NCBI GenBank assembly: GCA_036675505.1
Contig: JAKFEW010000092.1
Coordinates: forward strand, 42,567-106,566
DNA from: JAKFEW01 sp036675505
GTDB taxonomy: Bacteria > Cyanobacteriota > Sericytochromatia > S15B-MN24 > JAQBPE01
Direction: 5' to 3'
DNA length: 64,000 nt
Shown here: piece after piece, positions 25,129 to 33,715 of the stretch
Numbering within the stretch: the stretch's first letter is position 1
Layout: each line of letters opens with the position of its first letter
Program-made: the position numbers and the translations under genes
The notes under the pieces: model-generated
What the model was told of the DNA's origin: nothing
Database searches by the model: none
The model's input: the letters and a program-made list of their open reading frames with translations, nothing else

Positions 25129-26289
25129 TCAGCGGCCGTCTCGGACCGCCCTGGCTTCGGCCACGAACGCCCGCACCTCGTCGTCCGAGTTGTAGAAGTG
25201 GGGCGAGACGCGGATGCCGCAGGCCGGCCGGTGGTCATGCTGGAAGCCGCGCCGCAGCAGCTCCACGCTCGCCTCCTTGGAACCAGGAAAATCGAGGCAC
25301 ACCGTGCCGCCGCGGCGCGCGTCGTCCCGCGGGTTCTTGATCGTGAAGCCCGCCTCTTCGGCCAGCGCCATCAGGAGCGTGGTCTGGCGCAGGCTCTTCG
25401 CGCGGATGTTCTCGACGCCCACCTCGCCGATGATGCGGTGGCCCTCGCTCGCGGCGTAAAGCGAAGAGATGCCCGGGCTGCCGCCCAGGAAGCGCATCAC
25501 GTCGTCGGCGTATTCCATGTCCAGCCGGAACGCGAAGGGCGCCTTGTGCGAGAGCCAGCCGGTCTGGCGCGGCTCGAAGCGCGACACCAGATCGGGGCGG
25601 ACGTACAGGTACGCGGCGCCCGGGCCGCCGCACAGCCACTTCACCGAGCCGCCCACCACGAAGTCGACGTCGAGCGCCTGCACGTCGACGGGCACGATGC
25701 CCAACGACTGATAGGTGTCCAGCACGACGTAAGCCCCGTGCTTGTGGGCCTTCTCGACGATCGCCTTCGCGTCCTGCAGGTAGTTGCTCTGGAACAGCAC
25801 GTGCGAGATCGGGACCACCAGCGTATCGTCGTCGATCGCCTCGAGCACGCGCTCGGTGGGGACATGGATGCCATCCGGGCTCTCGACGAGCCGGATCCGC
25901 GCCCCGAGGCGCGATTGGGCCTGCCAGAGGTAGTGCACCGTGGTGAAGTTCATCGCCTCGTACACCACGCCGTTCTTCCGGCCGGAGAAATCGAAGCAGC
26001 TGGCCAGGATGCTCTGCAACGTGGAAACGTTCGTGTGCATCAGGATGCTGCCAGGTTGCGCGTTCATGAGACGCCCGATCCGATCACCCGACGCCTTGAC
26101 CATCGGGAACCAGGTCTCCCAGGCGCCGATCCCGTCCTCGCTCCAGCGATCCGCGTAGGCCTGGAGGGCGTCTCGGACCCCGCGGGGCATGGCGCCGAGC
26201 GAGTGGTTCACGAGATAAACCTTGTTATCCAGGATCGGGAACTCCGCGCGCCAGGCGAGCAGAGCGTCGGTGGTGGTGGGGGGCGTCAT
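25129..26289 (-). CDS. kynU: Kynureninase-like PLP enzyme
   Basis: A 386-residue class V aminotransferase-fold enzyme, most likely kynureninase, which cleaves kynurenine to anthranilate and alanine. PLP-binding features are visible: VVLDTYQSLG with the Asp that contacts the ring nitrogen (about residue 193) and GGSVKWLCGGPG with the Schiff-base Lys (about 218). SRFEPRQTGWLSH follows as in this family. The start at 26289 has GAGG eight bases upstream. It lies 16 bases after kynA in the same orientation. The pairing supports the assignment over a cysteine desulfurase, but classical kynureninases are slightly longer and divergent, so some doubt remains. Confidence 0.83.
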   Translation of the reverse strand: MTPPTTTDALLAWRAEFPILDNKVYLVNHSLGAMPRGVRDALQAYADRWSEDGIGAWETWFPMVKASGDRIGRLMNAQPGSILMHTNVSTLQSILASCFDFSGRKNGVVYEAMNFTTVHYLWQAQSRLGARIRLVESPDGIHVPTERVLEAIDDDTLVVPISHVLFQSNYLQDAKAIVEKAHKHGAYVVLDTYQSLGIVPVDVQALDVDFVVGGSVKWLCGGPGAAYLYVRPDLVSRFEPRQTGWLSHKAPFAFRLDMEYADDVMRFLGGSPGISSLYAASEGHRIIGEVGVENIRAKSLRQTTLLMALAEEAGFTIKNPRDDARRGGTVCLDFPGSKEASVELLRRGFQHDHRPACGIRVSPHFYNSDDEVRAFVAEARAVRDGR

Positions 26290-26305
26290 CGCGAAGTCCT
26301 CGGGC

Positions 26306-27202
26306 TCACTTGAAGGGGCAGCCGCCGCCGCCGGCGGGGCCTGTGGGGGGCGGAGGGGCTGAGCCGTAGGCCGACAGGTCGGGCCCGCCGAGCACGGCGC
26401 GCACCTCGAAGAGCAGCGGGAAGCAGCGCTTGACGAGCGTGCCACGCAGGTAGCCCGCGCCGCTCGAGCCCCCCGTGCCCGGCTTCATGCCGATCACGCG
26501 CTCGACGACGCTCACATGGTGGAACCGCCAGAGCGCGAGCTGGGTGTCGAAATCGACGAGCGCCTCGGCGAGCATGTAGACGTCCATGCGGCCCTGCGGA
26601 TCTTCGTAGATCACCTTGAGCGCCTTCATCAACCGATCGCGCGCCGGCCCCGGCTCGGGGGCGTTGGGCAGGGGCACCTCGGGCACGTCGTAGCCGAGGT
26701 CCGCGAGCATTCGCTGGAAGGCGGCCCAGAGCCCTGGCATCGTCGCGCGGCGCCGCAGCCCGTCGAGCCCCGTCTGATCGACGAAGTGCGCGTAATAGGC
26801 CTCGTCCACCAGGCCTGCGATGAACTCGATCTCGCGGAACTGGAACGACTGGAAGCCGCTCGCCGGGTTCAAATGGCCCCGGAACGCGAGGAACTCGATC
26901 GGGGTCATCGTCTCGAGGATGTGGATCTGGTTGACCAGGAGCTTCTGGATCTCGACGACGCGCCGCAGGAAGTGGTGCGCCCGCAGGACCTGGCGCTCCG
27001 CCATGTACGCCATCGCCGTCTCGAGCGACGAGAGGATCATCTTGAACCAGAGCTCGTACGCCTGGTGGATGACGATGAAAAGCAGCTCGTCATGGTGCGC
27101 CGGATCGGACTTGAGCTCTTGCAGCGCGAGCAGCTGCGGAACCTTCAAGTAAGACTCGTAGGTCAGGTCGCTCGGCTTGTAGACAGTGGGTTCCTCGGAC
27201 AC
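26306..27202 (-). CDS. kynA: Tryptophan 2,3-dioxygenase
   Basis: Heme enzyme that opens the indole ring of tryptophan to N-formylkynurenine, 298 residues. Signature segments are LTYESYLKVPQLL near the start, FIVIHQAYELWFKM (distal substrate pocket with His), RGHLNPASGFQSFQFR, and WRFHHVSVVERVIGMKPGTGGSSG with the proximal heme His, followed by Y-L-R. The GTG at 27202 is chosen because GGAGG lies close upstream. The C-terminus carries a glycine/proline-rich tail. It forms an operon with kynU. Confidence 0.95.
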   Translation of the reverse strand: MSEEPTVYKPSDLTYESYLKVPQLLALQELKSDPAHHDELLFIVIHQAYELWFKMILSSLETAMAYMAERQVLRAHHFLRRVVEIQKLLVNQIHILETMTPIEFLAFRGHLNPASGFQSFQFREIEFIAGLVDEAYYAHFVDQTGLDGLRRRATMPGLWAAFQRMLADLGYDVPEVPLPNAPEPGPARDRLMKALKVIYEDPQGRMDVYMLAEALVDFDTQLALWRFHHVSVVERVIGMKPGTGGSSGAGYLRGTLVKRCFPLLFEVRAVLGGPDLSAYGSAPPPPTGPAGGGGCPFK

Positions 27203-27283
27203 GGCGCACCTCCGGTCCAAGAATACCGCCGGCCGCCCGGGATGGAAAGCACGGCGGGCGTCGGCGAGAGGCCGGCCGGGCGC

Positions 27284-27649
27284 TCAGGCCTCCGGGTTGG
27301 TGAGCCGGTCGAGGCGGTCGAACGCCGTCGTGAGCGCCGGATCCTGGGCGCAGAGCCGGCGCAGCTGCCCGATGTTCGCCGCGACGCCGAGCTGCGCCTG
27401 GTGCCAATACAGCAGCTCGATCTCTTCCCGCACGGTGAGGTGGGCGAGGTCCTGGAACGGGACCTCGGCGTGCAATTCGTCCAGCGCGTCGAACTCCGCC
27501 AGGATCGCGCCCTCGCCGTTCGCCATCGCCCGCATGGCGGCCTTGGCCGGCGCATGGCACACATGGCGGCAGTAAATCATCACGAGCGCCTGGGCCAGAT
27601 CGCCCCGCATCGCCTCGCGAACCCGTCGCTCCACGAACTTCGGCGTCAT
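27284..27649 (-). CDS. Unknown 121-residue protein upstream of kynA
   Basis: A helical, acidic small protein that I do not recognise. It contains a tight Cys/His cluster, YCRHVCHAPAK near residue 27, that could bind a metal, but no other ligand motif is clear. It is in the same direction as kynA-kynU with a gap of 81 bases, so it may be the first gene of that operon. It is not a kynurenine formamidase by any visible motif. The ATG at 27649 has only a weak G-rich ribosome site. Confidence 0.55.
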   Translation of the reverse strand: MTPKFVERRVREAMRGDLAQALVMIYCRHVCHAPAKAAMRAMANGEGAILAEFDALDELHAEVPFQDLAHLTVREEIELLYWHQAQLGVAANIGQLRRLCAQDPALTTAFDRLDRLTNPEA

Positions 27650-27753
27650 CGCCGTGCCCCCCTATCCCATCCGTCCCGTCCCGAGCCTAATCCGGATGGG
27701 TCGCCGGGGCACAGGCGGCCCGCAACGAATTTCTTCGCCTCGTGCGACAGTCC

Positions 27754-27783
27754 TTACACAGAATCGGCCCGATGCGGTACACT
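27754..27783 (+). promoter_or_regulatory. Putative promoter of the 27.9-32.6 kb operon
   Basis: TTACAC at 27754-27759 and TACACT at 27778-27783, 18 bases apart, in a gap otherwise free of genes. This leaves a leader of about 145 bases, which contains the three tandem repeats. Confidence 0.4.
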
Positions 27784-27844
27784 GTATGCCGTCCCGCGGG
27801 AACTCCGCGTCCCCACCCGGTATGCGGCAGCGTCGCCGACCGCA

Positions 27845-27916
27845 CCTGCGGCTAACCTCCAGCTAGCGCCTGCGGCTTACTTCCTGTAAGCGCCTGCGGC
27901 TAACTTCCAAGTCAAG
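27845..27916 (+). repeat. Three 24-bp tandem repeats in an operon leader
   Basis: Three contiguous units (27845-27868, 27869-27892, 27893-27916), each beginning CCTGCGGCT and continuing with (A/T)AC(C/T)TCC. Unit two contains a small hairpin CTTAC-TTCCT-GTAAG, and unit one has GCTA/TAGC arms. The array ends 17 bases before the ATG of the 1078-residue gene, so it lies where it could affect transcription or ribosome access. Confidence 0.75.
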
Positions 27917-27933
27917 GATTTTCCCCGCTTTTC

Positions 27934-30900
27934 ATGCCAGAGCAACTCACCACGGCGGAATTCGAGCAGCGCGTCGTCAAGGTCTCCGAGCGCCTCGACG
28001 CCTTGCGCGGACCTTCGCGTTTCGGAGCCGCCACCGGCGGCCTGCCGTATCTAGGCATCGACCTTACGAGCGAGCTGTCCGAGCTCGCGCCTATCCTTTC
28101 GACCCTGATCCACCAGGATCCGGAAGAGCCCGTCACCACGAACGCGCGCCTTGAAGTGGGCGGTCGCCGCCTGGCGCTCGCCGCGATCGCGGCCCTGCTG
28201 CTGCAAGGCGACGGCATGTCGGACTTCCCGGCGCGCTACAAGGCGTTGATGGGCGCCGAGCCCGAATACGAGCTCTTCGAGCGGCTGTTGCCCGCCGCAA
28301 TGCGCGAAGCCGGCCTGCCGCTGCCCTCCAAGCCCGAGCCGAAGCGTCTGCTCGAGACCCTGCTCACCGTCGCCGGCCTGCCCAAGGGCCTGATGCGCGC
28401 GGTGGCCGAGTACTTCGTCATCTATTGGCGCCTCTTCCACCCGCAAGTCGACGTGCTGGCGCCGCTCGCGGCCGTGGCCGACGCGGCGCCCGGCTGGGCC
28501 GATCTCGACGACGAGACGCGCGCGTCGCTCGGCGAGCTCGCCAAGCGGCTGTTGCCGAATGCCGGCGTCGCGGCCCCCGTCGTCACGAGCCTCGCCGACA
28601 TCATGAACGGCCTGCGCGCCCAGCCCAAGTGGCGCGTCGGCGATCTCTTCGCCCAGGCCGAAGCCGTTCGCGGCTGGACGGGCTGCAACCCCAAGAAGTT
28701 GCTGCAGAACGACGAAGAGTCCCTCGCCGTGCTGGTGGCGGGCCTCGACAAGGCCTGGCACCCGGACCAGTTCCGCCATGTGATGACGAGCTTCCCGCGC
28801 GGCGGCGAAGTGCGCCTGCCTTCCGGCGCGCTCGCGATGGTGGACAAGGCGATCGGCGTCCCCCAGTGGGGCCTTTACCGGATCGAGCACAAGACTTTCC
28901 TCGTCATGCCCAACGAGGGCCTCGGCCTCGAGGACGTCGAGCGGTTCGCCGACGGCACCGCCTCGACCTGGGGCTCGCGGGTGGTCTGGCGCGGCCCGGC
29001 CGAGCCCGAGGTGCGCCTCGACGGCTGGCCCGATCTGCTCGCCGCGCGCCCGCTCTACGTGGACAAGCAGGCCATGGGCTGGCTGTTCCTCGACGTACCG
29101 CCTGCGGCACGCGTGCTCCAGTTCGGCGCCCAGGTGCTGCCGCCCAGCCCCGGCGTCCATTGGGGCGCCTCGCTCTGGGCCAACGTCGACAGCGAAAAGA
29201 AGCCCACGCTGAACATGCGTCTCGTGGGTCTGCGCGTCTGCCTGCCCGAGCTCGCGGGCCGCACCCTCCAGCTCGAATGCCCGCAGGCGGATACCGCCGG
29301 CCGGCTGACTTTCGAGCTCGACGAGCGTGGCATCGGCGGCCTCGCCGACCGCGTGCTGCCCCTGACGGCCGCGGCGCCGGGCCAGGTCGAGCTGTTCCTG
29401 CAGGACCATGCCGAGGGCGAGAGCGCCCGCCTGGATGGCCGACCGCTCCAACATCGCCTGGCGCTCGCCGAGATCGTGTTGGCCGCGGAGGCCACGGGCG
29501 AGCTCGTGCCCACCAGCGAAGAGTTCCGCCCCTATGGTCTGCCGAGCTACCTCATGCTCGCCAGCCGGCCCGTCAACACCGGCGCGATGCAGATGCGCGA
29601 CGTGGGCGTGGAGATCCTCGGCAAGATCGGCGAATACGAGGTCAGCCGCCTCACCTGGGCTGATCCGGCCCAGGCGCTCGAGATTTACATCGACGGCCGC
29701 CACCAGTGGAATTTCAACTACCGCGTCGACGCCGTCTGGCAGGCGGGCGAGCTGCCGTCACCGCCGCCGCCGTTCTCGTTCTCGCCGGAGACGCCGCACG
29801 GCTTCACGGTGACCTCGGCGGACCAGCTCTTCATCGACGACGTTTCGCTCGTGGAGAACCCGTTGATCTCGCTCACGCGTGACGGCCAGCCGCTGTTCAC
29901 GCACACCTGGGCCGAGCTCAACTGGATGCTGAACTTCCCGGCCGAGAACCGCCGGCTGTCTGGCGCCATGCTGCGACGCGCGCTGAATGTCGGGCCGGAC
30001 TACGACCTGGCCGGCATCTACGCGCTGCTGCACACCGCCGCGGGCGAGCTGCTCGGCGAGCGATATCTCACGATCCTGCCCCAGTTCAACGTCGCCGTCG
30101 AGCCGAAGGGCACGGTCGACGAGGACGCGACCTTCGTCGTGACGGCGAATTGCACGCAGCCGTGCTTCCCGGGTGCCACCAACCGCATCGAGGTGGAACT
30201 CGGCCGGCCGCTCGTCGACCGCGAGGCGATGGAGAACAGCCCGTTCGCGCCGCACCCGCTCGAAGGCAAGCTCGCGCTCCAGGTGCCGCGCGTCGAGGTG
30301 CCGATCGCGGTGACCCCCGACGTCGGCGGCTTCCGCCTGCTCGACGACAACGAGGGCACCTGGGTCCGCAAGACCAACCTCGGCTACGAAGAGCTCGACC
30401 ACATGACGCTGGTGCTCTTCGCGACCGGCGGTCGGGTCGGCACGCTCAAGGTGGGCGACGAAACGATCACGGAAGAATTCTACGAAGGCTTCGCGACCTT
30501 CCCGCTCAGCTCGGTGCAGTCGATGCTCCGCGAGCACGAGACGGAAGTCTCGGTCGCGATCGACGGCCGTTCGTTCGGCACGCTGACGGTGCTCTGGCAC
30601 CCGAAGATCAACCGCTTCGAGGCCGCGAGCGAGTACCTGCTCGAAGGCGTGGCCCAGATCGACCTCGCGGTCGTGGGGCCGCAGGACGTCGGCGTCCGCC
30701 TCGAGGCGGCCGCGCCGGACGGCAAGGTCCTCGTCACGCAGGACGTCGAGACCGACGGAACGCTCGATCGGGTGATCTCGCTGCTCGTGCCCAGGGGCAA
30801 AGACCATCCGGTGATCACCGTCAAGGTGTACGTGCCGTCGGTGCAAACGGGGATGTCGGCCGGCACGGTCGAGATCCGCAACGCGGCTTTCGAGCCGGAA

Positions 30901-31170
30901 ATCGAGGCCCTCAACCAGCGCATCGCGGCCGATATGAAATCGGGCGAGCTGCGCTTCGAGCGGGCCCAACTGCTCGTCGCGAAGGGCCTGCGCAAGGCTG
31001 CGGCGCGAGACTTCCAGGCGGCGATCGACCTCGGGTTGACCGAGCTGTTAGACTCGCCTCAATACCAACAATTCCTCTCTCAACGGCGTGCGGAAGGCTT
31101 CCACGAGGACCTGAAGGCCCTGGCCAGCTTCTTCGTCCCGTTCGCCAGGAAGGAGCTATCCATTGGCTAA
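27934..31170 (+). CDS. Large beta-rich protein of unknown function
   Basis: A 1078-residue protein, probably cytoplasmic because it has no signal peptide or membrane segment. I do not recognise the family. The N-terminal ~300 residues are helical. The middle is a succession of beta-sandwich-like segments, for example LYVDKQAMGWLFLDVPPA, LEIYIDGRHQWNFNYRVDA and VAVEPKGTVDEDATFVV, the last looking like an immunoglobulin-type fold. The final ~100 residues are helical and TPR-like (RFERAQLLVAKGLRKAAARDFQAAIDLG). There is no P-loop, nuclease or protease motif. The ATG follows the three 24-bp repeats. Its last eight bases overlap the coiled-coil gene, so the two proteins are probably made together and may form a complex. 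Confidence 0.8.
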   Translation: MPEQLTTAEFEQRVVKVSERLDALRGPSRFGAATGGLPYLGIDLTSELSELAPILSTLIHQDPEEPVTTNARLEVGGRRLALAAIAALLLQGDGMSDFPARYKALMGAEPEYELFERLLPAAMREAGLPLPSKPEPKRLLETLLTVAGLPKGLMRAVAEYFVIYWRLFHPQVDVLAPLAAVADAAPGWADLDDETRASLGELAKRLLPNAGVAAPVVTSLADIMNGLRAQPKWRVGDLFAQAEAVRGWTGCNPKKLLQNDEESLAVLVAGLDKAWHPDQFRHVMTSFPRGGEVRLPSGALAMVDKAIGVPQWGLYRIEHKTFLVMPNEGLGLEDVERFADGTASTWGSRVVWRGPAEPEVRLDGWPDLLAARPLYVDKQAMGWLFLDVPPAARVLQFGAQVLPPSPGVHWGASLWANVDSEKKPTLNMRLVGLRVCLPELAGRTLQLECPQADTAGRLTFELDERGIGGLADRVLPLTAAAPGQVELFLQDHAEGESARLDGRPLQHRLALAEIVLAAEATGELVPTSEEFRPYGLPSYLMLASRPVNTGAMQMRDVGVEILGKIGEYEVSRLTWADPAQALEIYIDGRHQWNFNYRVDAVWQAGELPSPPPPFSFSPETPHGFTVTSADQLFIDDVSLVENPLISLTRDGQPLFTHTWAELNWMLNFPAENRRLSGAMLRRALNVGPDYDLAGIYALLHTAAGELLGERYLTILPQFNVAVEPKGTVDEDATFVVTANCTQPCFPGATNRIEVELGRPLVDREAMENSPFAPHPLEGKLALQVPRVEVPIAVTPDVGGFRLLDDNEGTWVRKTNLGYEELDHMTLVLFATGGRVGTLKVGDETITEEFYEGFATFPLSSVQSMLREHETEVSVAIDGRSFGTLTVLWHPKINRFEAASEYLLEGVAQIDLAVVGPQDVGVRLEAAAPDGKVLVTQDVETDGTLDRVISLLVPRGKDHPVITVKVYVPSVQTGMSAGTVEIRNAAFEPEIEALNQRIAADMKSGELRFERAQLLVAKGLRKAAARDFQAAIDLGLTELLDSPQYQQFLSQRRAEGFHEDLKALASFFVPFARKELSIG

Positions 31171-32563
31171 GACGGAATCGGAAACTCAAGCGATGGATCA
31201 AGCTGTCCAGGCGCTCCTCTCAGGTCTCGGGCTCAAGCGCAAGCAAGAGCTGATCGAGCGCAACGATCGGTTGCGCTTCCAGTTCCTGCAAACGCAGAAA
31301 ATGGCCGCGAGCAAGGCCCGTGAAGGCCAGATCAACACGTTCCTGGCGTCCGTCGTGGCGGCCGACAAGAAGATCCGCGATCTCGTTTTCAACGCGTGGA
31401 TCAAGGACAACACCGCCAACCTGGGCGAGGTGCCGGAGTTCCCCGACCGCTACAAGGCGGGGGCTGCGCCATCGGAAGACGAAGAAGTCGTCGAGACCGA
31501 CATCAAGGATGCCACGGCCGCCTTCAAGAAGTGGCTCAAGGCCACCGACTTCGATCACGTGAACACGTACGCGCGGCTCGGCCCTTACGAGTTCCCGGCC
31601 AAGGTGTTGGCCGCCGTGAAGGCGCCGAAGGCCAAGACGCCGACCGCCACGTTGGACATGCCCGAAGACGGTCTGCCCGGTGATGCGGCGGCGGTGGTGG
31701 GCGGCGTGCCCGAAGCCGTGGTCAACGATCTGCGCCAGCAGCTCGAGGACCAGAAGGCCGCCTTCGAGGCGAAGCTCGCCAAAGCTGAAGACGAGACCAC
31801 CAAGTTCAAGCGCCTCCTCGAGGAAAACAAGGAGAAGCGCAAGACCGAGCTCGCCGAGGTCGGCGAAAAGGCCAAGGGCGAGCTCACGGCCAAGCAGGCT
31901 GAATGGCAGCGCCTCGAGGCGCAGCTCCGCAAGGAGATTGCCGACCTCCAGAAGGCCCGCCAGGAGTCCGCCGAAAAGACCTCCAAGGCCCGCGACGAGC
32001 TCCTCCCGCTGCGCCAGCAGCTGGAGCGCGCGGACAAGGAAGCCAAGCGAGCGACCAACCAGCTCGCCGATGCGCGCACCGAGGTCGGTCGCGTCGAGGA
32101 AGAGCGCGCGCGCCTCGCGGAGCGCGTGAAGGTCCTCGAGTCCGCCCAATCTCAGCTGGTCTCCAAGGAGAAGCAGCTCGAGCGGCTCAAGACCAAGGGT
32201 GCGGCGGTCATGCTGACGGCGACCGACAACCTCAAGATCTGGGAAGAGGCGCTCAATGAGCAGGAAGTGAAGGAGGCGTTCCGCCGCACCTTCAACCTCG
32301 ACACCATCAAGGTGAGCCAGTTCGAGCACGACGAGCGCGACCTCCAGGACGTCTGGAAGAAGCTCATCCAGCAAGAGCAGGGCATCGTCGACCGCTTCTT
32401 CGTGTTGCCTTTCGACGAGCTGACCACGCCGAGCGACGAGTTCCGCGAGCTGATCACGAACTTCATCGAGCTCAAGGATTCGCTCGTGGCGCGCGAACAA
32501 CTCGCCCACATGATCAACTTCACGGGCAACCGTTTCCTCACGACGCTCAAGCAGAAGGTCTAG
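31163..32563 (+). CDS. Coiled-coil protein, partner of the 1078-residue protein
   Basis: A 466-residue cytoplasmic protein. The TTG start at 31163 overlaps the end of the previous gene and has AAGGAG about eight bases upstream. An N-terminal helical domain (residues 1-170) is followed by a long coiled coil (about 185-345), rich in K/E/A/L heptads. The C-terminal globular part begins NLKIWEEALNEQEVKEAFRR and ends HMINFTGNRFLTTLKQKV. No catalytic motif is seen. Codon use matches the neighbours. Together with the upstream gene it makes a two-gene unit bounded by a promoter and an intrinsic terminator. It could be a scaffold or filament-forming partner; that is inference. Confidence 0.8.
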   Translation: MAKTESETQAMDQAVQALLSGLGLKRKQELIERNDRLRFQFLQTQKMAASKAREGQINTFLASVVAADKKIRDLVFNAWIKDNTANLGEVPEFPDRYKAGAAPSEDEEVVETDIKDATAAFKKWLKATDFDHVNTYARLGPYEFPAKVLAAVKAPKAKTPTATLDMPEDGLPGDAAAVVGGVPEAVVNDLRQQLEDQKAAFEAKLAKAEDETTKFKRLLEENKEKRKTELAEVGEKAKGELTAKQAEWQRLEAQLRKEIADLQKARQESAEKTSKARDELLPLRQQLERADKEAKRATNQLADARTEVGRVEEERARLAERVKVLESAQSQLVSKEKQLERLKTKGAAVMLTATDNLKIWEEALNEQEVKEAFRRTFNLDTIKVSQFEHDERDLQDVWKKLIQQEQGIVDRFFVLPFDELTTPSDEFRELITNFIELKDSLVAREQLAHMINFTGNRFLTTLKQKV

Positions 32564-32594
32564 GCCGGCACGTCACCGGTTCCTTCTGCAACGG

Positions 32595-32623
32595 CCGCCC
32601 GGCGCTATCGCCGGGCGGTTTTT
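32595..32623 (+). terminator. Intrinsic terminator of the two-gene unknown operon
   Basis: A 10-bp perfect G+C stem (32595-32604 with 32609-32618), loop CTAT, followed by five T. It lies 31 bases after the coiled-coil gene. Confidence 0.9.
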
Positions 32624-32662
32624 GCTGACTATACTCGCCCTGATCGAGAGAGGAAGAAGCCA

Positions 32663-32923
32663 ATGACGAGCGGACGCATCGACATGTACGGCACGGACGA
32701 GCGTGAGGCGGTCACGACGTTGCAGTCGTTCCTGCACGGGGAGCTGCAGGAGCCCGAGGCCGATATCGAGGACCTCGACATCGTCGACGGGCACTGGCAG
32801 GCCAGCGTGGTGGGCAGCCAGCGCGGCATCCGCATGGTCTTCTTGCGGGAACACAACGGCAAGATCGCCCCCGGCCATGCGACCGAGGACTACCACCTGG
32901 AAAACAAGCTGGACAAAGGCTGA
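32663..32923 (+). CDS. Small acidic protein of 86 residues
   Basis: An unrecognised soluble protein. GAGAGGAAG precedes the ATG at a normal distance, and a TATACT that may be a -10 lies at 32630-32635 just after the upstream terminator, so it is probably transcribed alone. The sequence starts with a helix (REAVTTLQSFLHGELQEPE) and continues with strands such as HWQASVVGSQRGIRMVFLRE, which suggests a small alpha/beta fold. Confidence 0.65.
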   Translation: MTSGRIDMYGTDEREAVTTLQSFLHGELQEPEADIEDLDIVDGHWQASVVGSQRGIRMVFLREHNGKIAPGHATEDYHLENKLDKG

Positions 32924-32945
32924 GGGAAACTCCTGGCGTGTCGCG

Positions 32946-32974
32946 AGGTTCCCCCTTCGGATGACGGCCGGGGG
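32946..32974 (+). repeat. Dispersed 29-bp repeat, copy 1
   Basis: Identical, in opposite orientation, to 48457-48485; similarity extends a little further on both sides (TCGGGG after a one-base slip). It contains the word TTCGGATGACGG. It lies between convergent genes. Confidence 0.8.
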
Positions 32975-33003
32975 GTCGGGGCCCCGTTCCGCTCGCTGAG
33001 TTA

Positions 33004-33039
33004 GTCGGGGGCCCTGACCGCTATCGCGGTCACCCCGAC
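33004..33039. terminator. Extended hairpin over the eda stop codon
   Basis: Outer stem GTCGGGG/CCCCGAC (33004-33010 with 33033-33039) and inner stem TGACCG/CGGTCA (33015-33020 with 33027-33032) with a four-base bulge. The eda stop codon (33030-33032) lies in the inner stem. It separates convergent genes and may end both transcripts. Confidence 0.5.
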
Positions 33040-33710
33040 TCCCAAGGCTCGCTACACGGGCCCCCTCGCCCCCGGCCTGGCGGACCCGTAGGCGTTGCGA
33101 GCGCCGCGGTCCACCGACGTGCTGCGGCCTCCAGGGCCGCCTCGTCGCCCGCGGCGATGAGGGCCTGCGGCGCCAGGGAGGACGCCACGCCCACGGCGAT
33201 CGCCCCGGCAGCCAGGTAGTCCTGGGCGTTCTCCAGCGTCACGCCGCCGGTCGGGAAGAAGCGGATGCCGGGCAGCGGATCGCCCACGAGCTTCAGATAG
33301 CGAGGCCCGCCGACGGCCTCGGCCGGGAAGATCTTCACCACCTCCGCCCCGGCGGCCTGCGCCGCCAGGATTTCCGTCGGCGTGAGCGCGCCCGGGATTG
33401 CGAGCACGCCGCGGTCCGCGGCCGCCGCCAGCACCTCCGGCGCGAGGTGGGGCGAGACCAGGAATGTGGCGCCCGCGTCGAGCGCACGCCGGGCGGTGGC
33501 TGCGTCCAACACGGTTCCCGCTCCTGTTGCGATGCCATCCGCCACGAGGCGCGCGATCGCCATCTCCGCGCCCGGCGTCGTGAAGGTCACTTCCACGACG
33601 CGGCACCCGCCGCGAACGAGCGCCCGGCCAGCGCGCACGGCGAGGTCGGCGCTGGGCGCCCGCACCACTGGCACGAAGCGCGCCTGGGCCAGGGCGGCCA
33701 GCGCGTCCAT
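33030..33710 (-). CDS. eda: KDPG/KHG aldolase
   Basis: A 226-residue class I aldolase that splits 2-keto-3-deoxy-6-phosphogluconate to pyruvate and glyceraldehyde-3-phosphate (Entner-Doudoroff pathway), or the related hydroxy-ketoglutarate. The Schiff-base Lys is in EVVKIFPAEAVGG (about residue 125). The catalytic Glu (VVEVTFTTPGAE) and the phosphate-binding FFPTGGVTLENAQDYL are present. The last ~20 residues form a Gly/Pro tail encoded by the intergenic hairpin region, which is absent from typical members. The ATG is five bases after the lysS stop, so the two are co-transcribed. pgi lies 10 kb away. Confidence 0.92.
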   Translation of the reverse strand: MDALAALAQARFVPVVRAPSADLAVRAGRALVRGGCRVVEVTFTTPGAEMAIARLVADGIATGAGTVLDAATARRALDAGATFLVSPHLAPEVLAAAADRGVLAIPGALTPTEILAAQAAGAEVVKIFPAEAVGGPRYLKLVGDPLPGIRFFPTGGVTLENAQDYLAAGAIAVGVASSLAPQALIAAGDEAALEAAARRWTAALATPTGPPGRGRGGPCSEPWESG

Positions 33711-33715
33711 CGCGA

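Noticed and set aside
27845..27916. CRISPR-like array
   Set aside because: Only three contiguous units with no spacers between them and no cas gene; it is a tandem repeat.
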